Source: Echria macrotheca
Taxonomy: Eukaryota; Ascomycota; Sordariomycetes; Sordariales; Schizotheciaceae
Direction of reading: 5' to 3'
Assembly: GCA_030411725.1 (NCBI GenBank)
Contig: MU839838.1
Coordinates: 248,001-312,000 of the forward strand
DNA length: 64,000 bases
Shown: in pieces, positions 1-11,600 of the stretch
How positions within the stretch are numbered: the first letter of the stretch is position 1
Layout of the letters: each line of letters begins with the position of its first letter
Position numbers and translations under genes: made by a program
Notes under the pieces: generated by a model
What the model saw: the letters and a program-made list of their open reading frames with translations, nothing else
What the model was told of the DNA's origin: nothing
Database searches by the model: none

Positions 1-34
1 CCTCACACTCTGGTCCCTCATCAAGCAACCGACA

Positions 35-421
35 ATGACCTCGCTCCCATCCAAAGACGAGCTCGTCGCCCGCGCGGCCGAGGGCCTGCCCATCACGCAG
101 GAAGAGGCCTCAAAGATCGCAGCTGCCGAATCTGACCTGACGAATCGCGGCCCAATCAAAGGGGGCACCGCCGCCGTCGCCCAGAGCCTGCATGACCGCC
201 AGATGAAATTTTTGGAGAAGGCCAACGAGGTTGTCAGAAAGGCTGACGACAAGATCACGCGCCAGGATGCAGCTGAGGTGCAGAGCAAGGAGGTGAGTGT
301 TGGCGAAGTTGACATGCGACGAGCGCTGACTGGAGAGGCCAAATTGGGGGGACCGCCGGGCAAAGGGTCGACTTCAGCTCAAGTCCAGTCGATTGCGGAT
401 AGGAATGCGGGGAATGCTTAG
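35..421 (+). CDS. SMP (seed maturation protein) domain protein
   Basis: Single-exon gene for a 128-residue hydrophilic protein. Residues about 8-60 have the look of an SMP domain: an Ala/Glu-rich stretch with an ITQEEASKIAAAE segment followed by a G-G-T-A-A-V-A-Q-S run, and the pattern is echoed near the C-terminus (GGPPGKGSTSAQVQSIADR). SMP domains are known from plant LEA-type proteins and are common in small fungal proteins of unknown role; a stress or desiccation role would be inference. The ATG at 35 is preceded by a purine-poor but acceptable context (gacaATG). No signal peptide or membrane segment. The product is almost all soluble, charged residues without cysteine, as expected for this group. 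Confidence 0.8.
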   Translation: MTSLPSKDELVARAAEGLPITQEEASKIAAAESDLTNRGPIKGGTAAVAQSLHDRQMKFLEKANEVVRKADDKITRQDAAEVQSKEVSVGEVDMRRALTGEAKLGGPPGKGSTSAQVQSIADRNAGNA

Positions 422-713
422 ATAGGATTATATTGGTCGCGATGGCTCAATCGAGTGTAGTTTGATATTTTGCACGAGGCTGCCGACGTGAATTATTGCT
501 GCACAGCCATACGCCCGGTACCCAATCCGGACACACCATTACCGATCCGGCACGCCATCACCGTTTGGGGACCGACCGGCCACGCGGCGAGCCGGCCACG
601 GATAGTTGTTGCGCCGCTTCATTCCGCCTCGCGCGGCTTGCGTGAGGATATAAGATGGCGTTGAAGCCTCTTGGCACCACCAACTTCATCAGACCCAAAT
701 TCGCATCGACAAC

Positions 714-2904
714 ATGGCCCACATCATGATGCAGGAGTCTACCGACGGGGATTTCCCGGATTTCCCGGTGAGCGACGAGTTCTCAATCCGCCGGGTAACT
801 GTAGGTGTCTTCAACCGTACACGGCAAGCACCAGCTGACCAGCAGGACCACATCGCGATGATGCGCCGGTTCCAGGTCATCCTGGACCAGATCAAGCGCC
901 CTCATCCGGCTGAGCCCAGCCCCGCACCGCCCGCCGGCGTCGACACCACGCAGCCCGAGGTCCTCGAGCAATGGCGCGTGCAAGCCTTTCTGATGAACGC
1001 CGGTACGTGAAACCAAGACATCCGATGTTGGTCTAATCATCGTTAGAGGTCCGCTACTCCCTGTACATGACCATGGTCCATCGGTGGCTGCACATGAATC
1101 GGCTGGACGAAGCTTTGACGCGAAACACTGACAGGTGGCCGATCCCCCCTTGGTAAGTAATACCCGTCAGTCATGACGCCGCTAATAGCCCGCCAGGGAC
1201 GTCGCCATCATCATGTACACGCACATGTTGATGCCCCAGCGCTTCCGCAGCGAGGCCATGGCCGTGTGGCACATGCTCTGGTACAACGTCCAGTTCCCCC
1301 TCGCCCGCCTCGTCCATTCACCAGAAACCGACGCCGCCTCCGAGGCCTTATGGAAAACATTCTACCCAGACGTGCCGTACCAGGTCATCGCTTTTTCCGG
1401 TGGCCGTTTCCATCCTGGTCCTGGCGTCCTCGGTGTGATGGGTTTCCGCTGCCTCTCCCGAAGGTGCGGCTCGAGGCGACGACCCCAGACCGTCACCATG
1501 GCCAACTGGTCCAACTACCGCCTGGGCAGGTGTCGCCTGCGCTGTCCCAAGTGCAAGACGACGTACTCGCGCGCAGAAGGCTTCAACCCGCCGATCTACC
1601 ATGCCATGTGCCAGATCGCTTTTGGGGTGGAGGTGTTTGAGCTCTGGGACGCGCCGATGCGGCAGTTTGGTACCCACGGCTTCGTCGAGACGATCTTGGG
1701 CCTCATCGGCGACGGCCCGACCGAGTACACGCAGCAGCGCTACCTCAAATTCATGCGGTTAATGAAGGACGTCGGCCAAATCAACGTGCCGACAGTTGAT
1801 ATCGACCTGTTCTGGCATACGCACCAACTGTCCCCGTTTGCGTACTCAAGCTACTGTGTGAAGCACGTCGGCCGGGAGGTGACACACGATGATTCGATTG
1901 CCTCGGCACCACGCTATGGTGCGCTCGACGACACAAAGTACCGCTGGGCGCTGACGTACGGCGAGGCCTTTCTCGACCCTGTGGATCCCAACCAGACGGC
2001 GATTGTTGCCGCCAAGCGCGCCGCTTTCTTTGACAGGCAGCTCCACCGCACGTTTGAGCTGGCCGCCTTCGACAGGGAGCACGAGCAGCTCAAGGCGAAG
2101 CTTGAGGGGGCGCAGGGGCGCGCCGCAACGGCACGCAGAATGCAGTCTAAACTGACGCAGGAGGTGCGGGCCCTCGATAATGCTATCAGGGAGGCGCAGT
2201 CTCACCTCGAAAACAGACAGCCGGCCATCCGTCTGTTCGGGTACGAGTTCGCAGCCAAGAGGAGGGAGAGGACCCTGGCCTACCTTCAAAGACGGAAAGC
2301 CGGGTTAGAACAGACGAGGGAGACGAAACTCGCCGAATCCCTGGGGATGGAGGCCGAGTGTGTGAGACTAGAAAGGGAGCGCGACGTACTCGCCGGGCGG
2401 TGGCATATGGAGGTTGTTCCGCTCCAGACCGCGCTGACTCAAAGATTGAACATGGAGGTGAGCGAGGCTGACAGAGCACTGCACGAGGTGTCGCTATACG
2501 CGCCGAAGATGGATGCGACGGGGCGACTGCCAATCTATGCGGTTGTTGGATCGGAGGCGCATGGCACCACGCCGATCTGGGGGATTTCGGATAGTGGGAA
2601 GGTGATTGGGACGTGGCGCGATTCGTGGCGCAAGTTGTTTCGGACACCGCCGAGGGAGCTGAATGAGCCTGCGTATAATGGGTTGCAGCCGTATCGGGGC
2701 GGGCCGGCTGGGATGTATGCTTTTGCGGCAGCAGGCGCTGCGGTTGGGGTCGCGAGTATTTGGGGACTGGGCGACTCGGGGTGTGGTGGCGCCGGTGGAG
2801 GTGGTGGTGGTGGTTGCGGCGGCGGCGGTGGTGGGTGCGGCGGCGGCGGAGGCGGAGGCGGCTGTGGAGGAGGCTGTGGTGGTGGTGGTTGTGGAGGTGG
2901 CTGA
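714..2904 (+). CDS. Glycine-rich domain-containing protein (GRDP family)
   Basis: Three exons, 714-1002, 1047-1152 and 1197-2904; both introns have GTACGT/GTAAGT donors and the frame closes to 700 residues. The middle carries the GRDP core: a Y-THMLMPQ motif, then about residue 300 a region ending in VDIDLFWHTHQLSP, the hallmark D-L-x-W-H-x-H-Q of the family. About residues 390-540 are charged and likely coiled coil. The last 42 residues are almost only Gly with spaced Cys (2780-2904). The family is found in plants and fungi; roles in stress and development are reported for plants, but the molecular function is not settled. The stretch around 1390-1560 (several Cys, CPKC) fits the family poorly, so an extra short intron there is possible. 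Confidence 0.8.
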
Positions 2905-3919
2905 TTAGGGTATCTTTTGGTTCATGACAGGGCAGCGTTGGAGAGCTCGATTCTAGAGTATGGTTGGGGGACCGACTTATTGGAGGTGGCGGGAAGGTAG
3001 ATTTCCTTGGATATCTCTGAGTTGGCGATCAGCATTATGAGTACTTTGTTAACACGGCATACGATCTTGATGAGCGGAACTTGAAGCCTGGGGTGGTGTC
3101 GGTACCACTGTCAATGAAGCAAACAAAGCGGCTGTGGCCGATAGTTATGACGGGGGTCCCAAAAAGCCTTGCAACACGAGACGGGCGGACCAGTACACCG
3201 GCTGGGGCTGAGAGGCGGGACGCGTGGGTGCTCTCAACCCGATGAGGGAAGAAAGAGCAGTCCACGAGGGAATATAAGTAAAGTTCCAGGCCCTTGTCAT
3301 CGGCTCAACCTGAAAAATCCGTCTCACCAGAGGACGCTCTGGTGTAGCGGTAAGTACGGAGGACCGTTCTTTCCCTCGGGAGATGCTTGCAACCGGTTCG
3401 AGTCACATTTTTGGCACTTTTTTGCACTTCGTAAACCCAACCTTTTCATTTTTGCACACATTCCTGCCTTCGTATAGCCCATGCCTCAAATTCCGATTCG
3501 ACGGAGCCGGGAGCACACAGTCGATCTAACCCGGGCTGTGACGGACGAATAGGTTGGCAACAGGTGATGGCCGATCAGGAAAGAGCTTCAAAGCAAGTAG
3601 TCTTCTGGGCGTCAAGGGCTCTAATCGCTCTCTTCCTTTCTCCTGTCTTCAGAGCCCACTCGATTGCTGGATCAGTGTTTGTCGCGAGGCTTTGCTATCA
3701 CGCAAGGGAGAACCGGAGGTGGATATCGAGTGAACCTGGGTCCTCATGCAACTAGAGTCCCATGAAAGCCAGAATCGATCGTTACATATGATTTATCCAG
3801 TCATTCGAGTCCTATGAAAGCGAAAATCGATCATTAGATATGATTATCATATTCATCTACAGCTTTCTCGGGTATCAGTCTGTATAATACACCGCTATTC
3901 CCAACGCCCTGGTCTAGAT
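2905..3919. other. Intergenic region
   Basis: No gene is supported. It contains a tRNA-like A box/B box pair near 3340-3405 (see findings) and two tandem copies of a 40-bp motif at 3755-3846. Confidence 0.6.
3755..3846. repeat. Two diverged direct repeats, period 52
   Basis: Copy 1 (3755-3795) and copy 2 (3807-3846) both run GAGTCC-ATGAAAGC-ATCGATC-TTA-ATATGATT with a few substitutions. They lie just past the 3' end of the ankyrin gene on the other strand. Function unknown. Confidence 0.75.
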
Positions 3920-6900
3920 CTACGCCATCAGCCGCCTCTCCCGAAGATATTCATCCCGCTGCTGCCACCGCCTGAGCTCTTCCAGATCCACCTGACCAAT
4001 GACATTTCCCCTGTGCGTCTTCACCAGCGTCATGTTCGACTGGTGCTTTTCTGTGTCCTTCCGCTGGTACCTCTCCAACATCTCCTTCTCCGCTAGCATC
4101 CAATCTTGCTCATACAACACGTCGTGCTTGTTCCTTTTGGTCCGAGACAACGACCGCGAAATCTGGCTGACATGGCTCGCCACCAATGTCCGCTCACTGT
4201 CGCGCCGTCTATCGCTGAGGGTTTCCCCCTGCGAGATTTGCGAGTCCCTCAAGCCCAGCTGAGACGATTCCCTTATCTCGTCAGGAAGACCGACTGCGTC
4301 AGGCGGCTGTTGCTCCCCAGGGCTGGCATAGAATCGATCCTCGACCCCGTTCACCCTCAACATCTGAATCAGAGCGTCCGAATGGGGGCCGAGCAGGATA
4401 CCCTTGGCAACATAGGCCGTCGGCGAATAGTGGTAAATCCCCTGCTGATACGTGTTTTCATGGCTGTGGATCGTGCTGCGCAGCACTTTCTGCAGCAGGA
4501 CCTGGGTCATGTGTTCGTTTTGTTGGTTATCCAATGCGAGGAAGACTGTCGTCTTGCCATCAACCTTCAGAAGCGGACTCGCGCCCGCGGTGGTAAGAAT
4601 GTCCAAAGCCTCCTCCATCGCGGTCGTGTCGGCGGGGACCACAGCGTTGAGGGCAAGCTCGCCGAGCGCCGTGCGTCCACCGTGTCTGGGCGAGCGGTAG
4701 TTGGGATCGTGACCGGCCTTCAGAAGAAGCCGCATGACCTGAGTGTGGAAACGACGGGACGCTTCATGCAACGCGCCGTCGTTCGGACTGGGCCGCGTCT
4801 TGAGCAACAGGGCCACGAGGTTCGCATCGCCGGATCGAGACGCAAAGTAGAGGGCGGAGCGGCCGTAGACATCCCTAGACGACGATTTGGCTCCCGACTC
4901 GAGAAGAATCCGCGTTATGCTGCGTCTACCCGCCATGGCGGCGAGCATCAAGGCTGTCGTTTGCGTCTTGGGGGTTGTGTAGGAAATATCGGCTACTCTG
5001 GTTAGCGGTGCCACTACTCGGACGGATTCACTTACCACCCAGGCGGATCAAGGCGCGAAAGACCGCGGGGCTGATGCGATAATCTTGCAAGAAAGTGCTC
5101 ATTAGGATGGAGATGGCCTCCGGCTCCTGGCTGCCATCACTCGTACCATTATCGGCGTAAATGTGAAACGGGATCGTCCCGTGAAGGTCACAGCCAGCCT
5201 TAATCAAGGCTTCAACCAAAGCCACGGACTCGGGATACGATTTAAGACAAAGGAGAATAGGATTATGGGTCCCTGGAAGGAATTCGGCGATATCGGTCTT
5301 GGAGACCTGTCGACTGCTGAAGATCTTGATAAGTTGGAGGAGGAGTTTCTCGTCGTGTTTGGCAACGATGCCTGCCGAGAGTGCCAGCGATGCTGTGGCG
5401 GCTGTCGCATCATGCTTCAGGAGATGGACAAACAGAAATGGGTCGCCTTTTTCGGCTGCCAGACACACCGCCTTTCCCTCTTCCGAGTTGACAGTGGCGC
5501 CAGCCGTAAACAAGATGTTAAGAAGAGTGTTGCCGAGATTTGTCAGTGCGTTTTTGGAGGCTACGTGGTCAACAACCTCGATCACGGCCTTGTCGATGAC
5601 ATTCCCAGACGCTCCATGATGAATAAGGAGCTGCACGATCTCAATGTGCTCGAACGCAATCCACTGTCGTCCGCGGCCGATAACGCCGGAGAATGCCTGG
5701 GTGAAAATGGGCTCGTGGATGCCGGAATGTTGCGTGAGAAGGCGAATGAGGTCAAGATCAAGGTTGCAGGCCGCATACTTGATGCAGACCCCGTCCTGAT
5801 GTCTGGCCTCGGCTCCAGCCTCAAGTAGCATCTCGACGAGGGCCAAGTCCTTGCTGCTTTGCAACACGACATGCTTCAACGACGTGTTCAGGTGGTCCGG
5901 TGACAACCGGCGGAGCAGCTGCTTGAAAATGGCGAGTCTGGGCTCTATCGGCGCTCTCAGGGCCTCCATCACCGCTGTGAAGAGCGCCTTGTACGAAGCA
6001 TCCTGGTCGAGAAGCAAGGCAAAGGCCTTGGGATCGAACTTCCGAACTGCGTAGATGAAGACCTCGCCGTTGTTGTAGTTGACCGAGGCCCTCGTGAGGA
6101 GCATCTCGACAAAGTCGCTAAGCAGTCTCGTCAGTACTGGACACAGACAAACACGGAGGCACACTCACAGATTATCAGTCCCATCCCGAAAGGCATCTAC
6201 CAAAGCCCTTCCTGCTGCCACCTCGCACACCGGGTTTACCAGCAACATCCCCACCAGCGTCCTCTTGGCTTCGCCATCCGACACGCTCATGGCCCAGGGC
6301 AATGCAGCTCCGAGAGAGTCTGGCGACGGCCGCTTCATCACAATCTCCTCAACCAGATCAGCTCGAACGGCCTGAACCGCCAACTGAACAGCCTCCCCTT
6401 GCCGATAGTCGACATCCGCCTTCCCCTCGTCAAGCAGGAGACTAAACAGTCGACGGTCGAGCTCCTGGTCCCGTCTCATCTTGTCGCCCGGAGTGGTCAC
6501 CAAATGCACCGCGCGGATCAAAGCCTCGGCGTTACACTCTCTCGTCGCACCCGCCCTGAGCAGATGTATTATGATTTCGTATCGGAGCTTGCTGCTGTAC
6601 ACCTCCATTGCTTGTAAGACGCCCGCCGTCAGTGCAGCCCGTGACGGCCCGAAATCGAGAATCTTTCTCAATGCCTCAAGTTGCTCGCTGCGTATCGCCT
6701 GCTGGATTGCAAGAGCTTCAGACTCTTCGGGTAGGCGCCGCAGACGGAGGACGGTATCGAGAAGGAGAATCTGACCTCGTTTCACAGCGTCAACCACTCC
6801 TTCCGTCAACAACCTGTTCGTCCCTGGCCCGGACGCACCCAAGGACAAGCACATTTCGATAACGTCACGTCCCGCAGGGGTGTCCTTCTCCATGGCGAGG

Positions 6901-7646
6901 GCTTTCGACAGCCCGATGTCGAGCGTCCGGGGGGACGGCCGGACCGGACCAGAGAGCAGCGTGGCAACGATGTCTGGCCTGGATATCTCCACCGCTTTCA
7001 CGAGAGCGGCGGCATTGTCGTGGTTGACATCCGCCCATCGTTCGAGGAGGAGTGCTGCGATTTCGAGGGACTGGTTCTTGACAGCCAGTCGAAGACCGGC
7101 TGACCGGCACGACAGACAGGGTAACCGATGACCCGACAGCAGCGCCCGCACAAGATCAACCCGATCATCGAATATGACGTTTTGAAAATCCTCGTGTAGA
7201 CCGACTGGGTTCGCCCCGTAGTCCAGAAGGGCCTGAAGGACATCGAGGTCGCCGCGGACAATGGCGGTGTGGAGAACACTGTCGAGGTTCTCCTGGTCGG
7301 CATGGGAGGCGAGCAGACGAACGGTTTCGGCTCGGCAACGGACCGTCGCTCTCAGGAGCAAGTCGCTTCGATGGGTGCGACCCTGGCGGAGGTTGAGCTT
7401 GCTCAGCGCACCATGGCTTCGTCGTTTGGAGAAGTTGATGTCGGCACCGAAAGAGAGGAGGGCTCGGACGAGGTTTAGCGGACCGTCTGAATCCAGCACA
7501 TTGGCCAGCACGGCGTTGACTTCTTGATAACTAAAAGACTTGTCGTCTCGAGCGGAAAACGGTAGATGAACACGGGCTGCTTTCCCGTCCGGAAGGGAGC
7601 GTTGAGCTTGGAGGAGACATCGTGCGTGTTCGATGTCGCTCTCCAT
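3920..7646 (-). CDS. Large ankyrin-repeat protein
   Basis: Three exons on the minus strand: 7646-6169, 6117-5036 and 4992-3920. The 51-nt intron has GTGAGT, CTGAC and TTAG; the second (43 nt) has GTAAGT, CTAAC and GTAG. The spliced frame gives 1210 residues. Most of the protein is a string of about 33-residue helical repeats with LLSFGADIN, LLDYGANP, LLLEAGAE, LIHHGASG, LLLKAGHDPN motifs, i.e. ankyrin repeats, many degenerate. The C-terminal 130 residues are charged and repeat-free, with a Lys/Arg-rich patch (LSRTKRNKHD). No NACHT, kinase or F-box domain was found upstream, unlike many fungal NLR-type ankyrin proteins. Ankyrin repeats bind other proteins; partner unknown. Confidence 0.85.
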
Positions 7647-9046
7647 GTTGTAACAACAGGCTTCACTCTAGACGCAATCAAGCGCAGAGGAGCAAAATGA
7701 ATGGGATAGAACATGAGTTGATTTGCGGCTCGACTCTGCAACCGGGCTTCGCGGCCATTTGAGAATCAGATGGTCGCCCGCCAAGAAACCAAAAGCCAAC
7801 AGACTTCTCAGGCATCAACCAGGATTGGCCATAAACAAGGCCACCCAGCCGACCTGCTTCATGGCCGCGCCGTGGTTCTCTGCGCAATCCGAAACAATCG
7901 AGAAACGACGAAAGCGTAGGTGGCTGACGAGGGACGGAAGCGCGCTTGTGCGCCAATCGCGTTCGACCCGGCTCTGTGGAATGCCCTGTCGGTCGATGCC
8001 TGAGCAGCCTGTTTGGGCTTGGTGGCACAATCCTCAGGGGGATTCTCTGGGGGGCAGGGGAGTTTGTTTAGTGGCTGTTGGTCGTTCCCTGCATCGATTA
8101 GCCGCCGGGCTGGCCAACAGCAACAAACCACATGCCCAGCCAGGCAGATCCTCACGCACATCGCCAATCACACCGCATCGGGCGTGAATAAGCGCCGAAA
8201 CATCAGCCTCGACGTTTCTCTTCATTGTGTCGAGGTCGCAGGTGGCCAGTCTGGAGGCCGCGCTGTTGGTGATGCCACGATGCTTCAGCGCTGAGCGATG
8301 GCTCCCGGATTCGGCAAGCCGGCCGTTCGCAGCACTCCGAGGATCGCGACGAGGCAGCTGCGTTTCGATATCTCTGGTCTACAACACGCGACCGCCGGGT
8401 TGCTGCCGAGCCCGAAGGATCAAGAAGGGCATGACGGGCGCTCGATAAACGCGACAAGCGCCGGGATGCATCATGCTGTCCGTTGGATGGGGTTCGAGAC
8501 GAGTGTCAGCGGTCAAGGCATGACTGCGAATCCGATGGTGTTGTCAGGAGGAAGAGCGGTCGAGCCTTTCAAGTGACTCACTGAACGGTTCCGACACAAC
8601 AGAAAGCAGGAAAGCGGCGCATTGTTTCTATTTGAAGCGGTGAGGGGGAACCTGAGTGCTGCATAACGAAAGTGGGAGGGCAGGTACTCCCTTGCGCCTT
8701 CTTCAGCAATGCCCTGGTGTTGCAGACTACTTGCCGGTGAAGACGTCCTGATGATAATATGACTGGCGAAATCGTTGCAGGTTCGCGGTCATTACTACTG
8801 CAACGATTTCACCTGTCATTACTAGATGAGATTGGGCCTTGTTCATCCGAGGGAGATCTCATTGAAGATGCCGTTGGGACGGCGGACGCCATCAGAGCAA
8901 GATCTACAGATTCCCAAGAAATGTATGTACCCCGGTATCTAGTGCGCGCCCTGTGACAGACAGATTTTTCATCTAGCTCCACCTCCCTTATCTCCCAGCC
9001 CCCGCGGTGGACAGAAGCACGTTGAGTCTGTCGGTTGACCAGGACA
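7647..9046. other. Intergenic region, 1.4 kb
   Basis: Open frames here overlap on both strands and none shows family features or good splice sites. The one clear structure is the hairpin at 8768-8810. Confidence 0.55.
8768..8810. repeat. Perfect 13-bp inverted repeat, 17-nt loop
   Basis: GAAATCGTTGCAG (8768-8780) is matched exactly by its reverse complement at 8798-8810. The decamer GTCATTACTA occurs once in the loop and once just after the right arm. It lies about 240 bp beyond the stop of the MFS gene, so it might be a transcript-end hairpin or a small mobile-element footprint. Confidence 0.8.
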
Positions 9047-10811
9047 TCACTTCGTACTCCGCAGACCTCTTCCGTTGGCAAACATGGCGGCGAGCACCGC
9101 CAACGCGGCAACCGCCGTCGACGTCGCAAACGAGTACCGAAGTCCGTCATAGTACACAAGACGCGCCTTGAGCTGGATATCCGGAGGCAGCGTCTTGATA
9201 GCGGAAACCGAGTGCCGAATCTCTTCAACAAGCTATGGAGCAGGTCAGTGTCTTGCCGCTCGTCCTCTCTGTTGACACGAGAAAAGGGTCGTACTCTCCA
9301 TTTGTCTGGTATATCGCCCAAAGCACCCGGAAGCCGGATGCTGAGCGTGGTTTGCACAATGGCAGAGGTGACAGCAACGCCATAGACCGTCCCGAGCGAC
9401 CGAATCAAGTACACGGTCGATGCACACACCGCATGGTCTGTCCATCAGCAAGAATCTCGAGTCGAGTCAAGGTACTTACCAGCGTGGTCAAAGGTAGCCA
9501 AAGACGTGAACAGGATACCCGGGTACACGACCCCTTGGCCTAGGTTGGCGGGAAAGATGTAGACGAAATACTTCCAAGGTGAGTCGACGAATGCCAGCGA
9601 CGTAACGAGACTGTTGCCGATGACCATCAGAAGGGCTCCCGTCCGCACAAGCGTGATGAGCTTTCCCCATTTCGACATCACCACACCTGCGATGAGCCCT
9701 CCGATCGGCGTGGCGAGCGATGGGATGGCCAGTCGGGCTCCTGCTGTGGTGGCTGAGTCCAGCAGCACCACTTGGAAGAAGAGCGGCAGGTTGAACAGGT
9801 ATGCATACGCCGAGAGACCGACACAAATGTTCGCAAGCTGAATCGAGACAGGCAGACGGCCACGGAGCATACGGAGCGGGATGATTGGAATCGCGCTGGT
9901 CTTCGACTCGACGACCACAAACGCCACGAAAAGAGCGAGACTCGTCACCAGAGATCCGATAACCCAAGGGCTACTCCAGGGCAACTCGTTGCCGCCCAGA
10001 CTCAGACCTACCAGTTGAATAGATATGGCCGTCACAAGCAAGAGTGAGCCGGTAAAGTCGACCTTGGTCCACACGGATCGGAATCCCTGACCGACGTTAA
10101 AGCCGCCTTCAGGGTTCTTGACAACGAAGGCGCCGACCACGAGGGCAACCATAGAGACCGGCACCTGGAGGAGAAAGCACCATCTCCAACCGATCCCATC
10201 GGCGATGGACCCGCCAAACGACGCCCCGCAAATAGCCCCAAACCCGAACATTCCGTTCTGTAGAGCCTGATACATGCCACGCTTTCGAAACGGTATCATG
10301 TCGGAGTTGACTATAGTGGCTGCGGTACGTTAGCAGTGCAGGTATCGATGCGGGAGCACTCACCCATCGTCATCAAGCCGCCGCCCCCGAATCCAGTCAG
10401 AGCACGCATGCAGTTGAGGAAGACAATGTCCCTGGCCACTCCGCAGCCGAGACACCCTAGGGCAAAGGTGATGGTCGAGATGAAGAAGCACAGTCGCCGA
10501 CCGAAGATGTCCGACACCCTCCCGTACAGTGGCTGGAACGCGGTGCTCGTGACCAGGTACGACGTCGTCAGCCAGGAGGCCGTGTTGGCGGCGTCAAAGT
10601 CGGAGCTGATGACTGCGTAGGTGGCCGCCGTGATGGTCCCGTCAAAGCCATAAAGGAAGACATTCGACATGATGGCCACCTGGATCCAAACGAAGCCTGC
10701 CGGCGGTTTCCATGAAGCTTCCTCCGGAGCACGCAGAAGCGGTTGGTCCTCCCTCACTCCATTCTGGTCGCTGTTGTGACCGGAGCCGTCTTCCAAGGAG
10801 GTCATTTCCAC
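9047..10811 (-). CDS. MFS transporter, DHA2 / vacuolar basic amino acid permease type
   Basis: Four exons on the minus strand: 10811-10364, 10310-9480, 9437-9295 and 9232-9047, giving 535 residues. Introns are 53, 42 and 62 nt. The N-terminal 45 residues are polar, then comes a hydrophobic protein with about 14 predicted membrane segments. The MFS signature between segments 2 and 3 is clear (GRVSDIFGRR). The first segment carries FLYGFDGTI, and the last part holds YLIRSLGTVYGVAVTSA and an ANGRGL tail, typical of fungal DHA2 proteins related to Fnx1/Vba permeases. Such proteins move basic amino acids into the vacuole or export drugs using protons; which substrate applies here is not visible. 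Confidence 0.88.
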
Positions 10812-11600
10812 GGTTTACCTGTCTGATCGTAAGGACCTGTCTTCCCGTGAAAAATGGCGACCATGATGCCAAGAGAGGCCCCCGCGATCAAGCTGGTGAC
10901 ATCGGATCGGCGAGGACTCATCGTATACCTAGTAAGTGCATATTCGGATATAGGAATACCCCTAACCCCTGAACACACAACGCCGTGTCCAGACTCTCCC
11001 ATCGCGTCTCCGCTAACGGAACCCTTGGTACAGATCTGCGATTTCTGAATGGCTGCAATGGTTCCGGCACCGGAAGGACCCCGCAGAGCGGGAGATGCCC
11101 CCCCAATCAGTTCGAAGGGGGAGATCTACGCAACAGCTCGCAGAATAGATGTCATATTCGACCAACCGCTCGCGGCCACGCTCCAGTTGATGACATACAA
11201 AATAGACATGGCGTAATGGATTCGGATGTTTCTGCTCTGGGCCGTCCAATGGTTGTCGCGAGTCCAAGATCGAGCATCTCCGGTGAGTTGAGCCAACAGG
11301 TCGACGCCATCGTCTGACGCCATGGTGCGTCGGGCTGTCCCGTCTTTCCTGTCTGACAGGACAGAAGTCAAGAGGGGTTACTCATAGTGAGGGTTATAAA
11401 GCGGATCGCCATGGTGGCCGCCTAAGCCTCCGACTTTCCCCTGATCCATCTACACAACACGTCATATCATCACTTGCTTTGCAGTTATCGGATTGGGCAT
11501 TTCGTACGGATAGGGTGTTCACTAAAATAAGGTGAATGTACCTAAAGCAGAAAGATGAACATGGCGGTGGCTGACGCTTACAGTTCAACACGCTGCCACC
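10812..11600. other. Divergent intergenic region
   Basis: Separates the MFS gene (minus) from the arylsulfotransferase-like gene (plus) and must hold both promoters. A minus-strand frame at 11371-11126 encodes an 81-residue peptide with a hydrophobic patch (AMSILYVINWSVAASG), but I cannot extend it into a gene. Confidence 0.5.

Noticed and set aside
3332..3415. Functional tRNA gene
   Set aside because: Acceptor and T-arm stems do not base-pair and the anticodon loop is not tRNA-like, even allowing for an intron; kept only as a possible relic.
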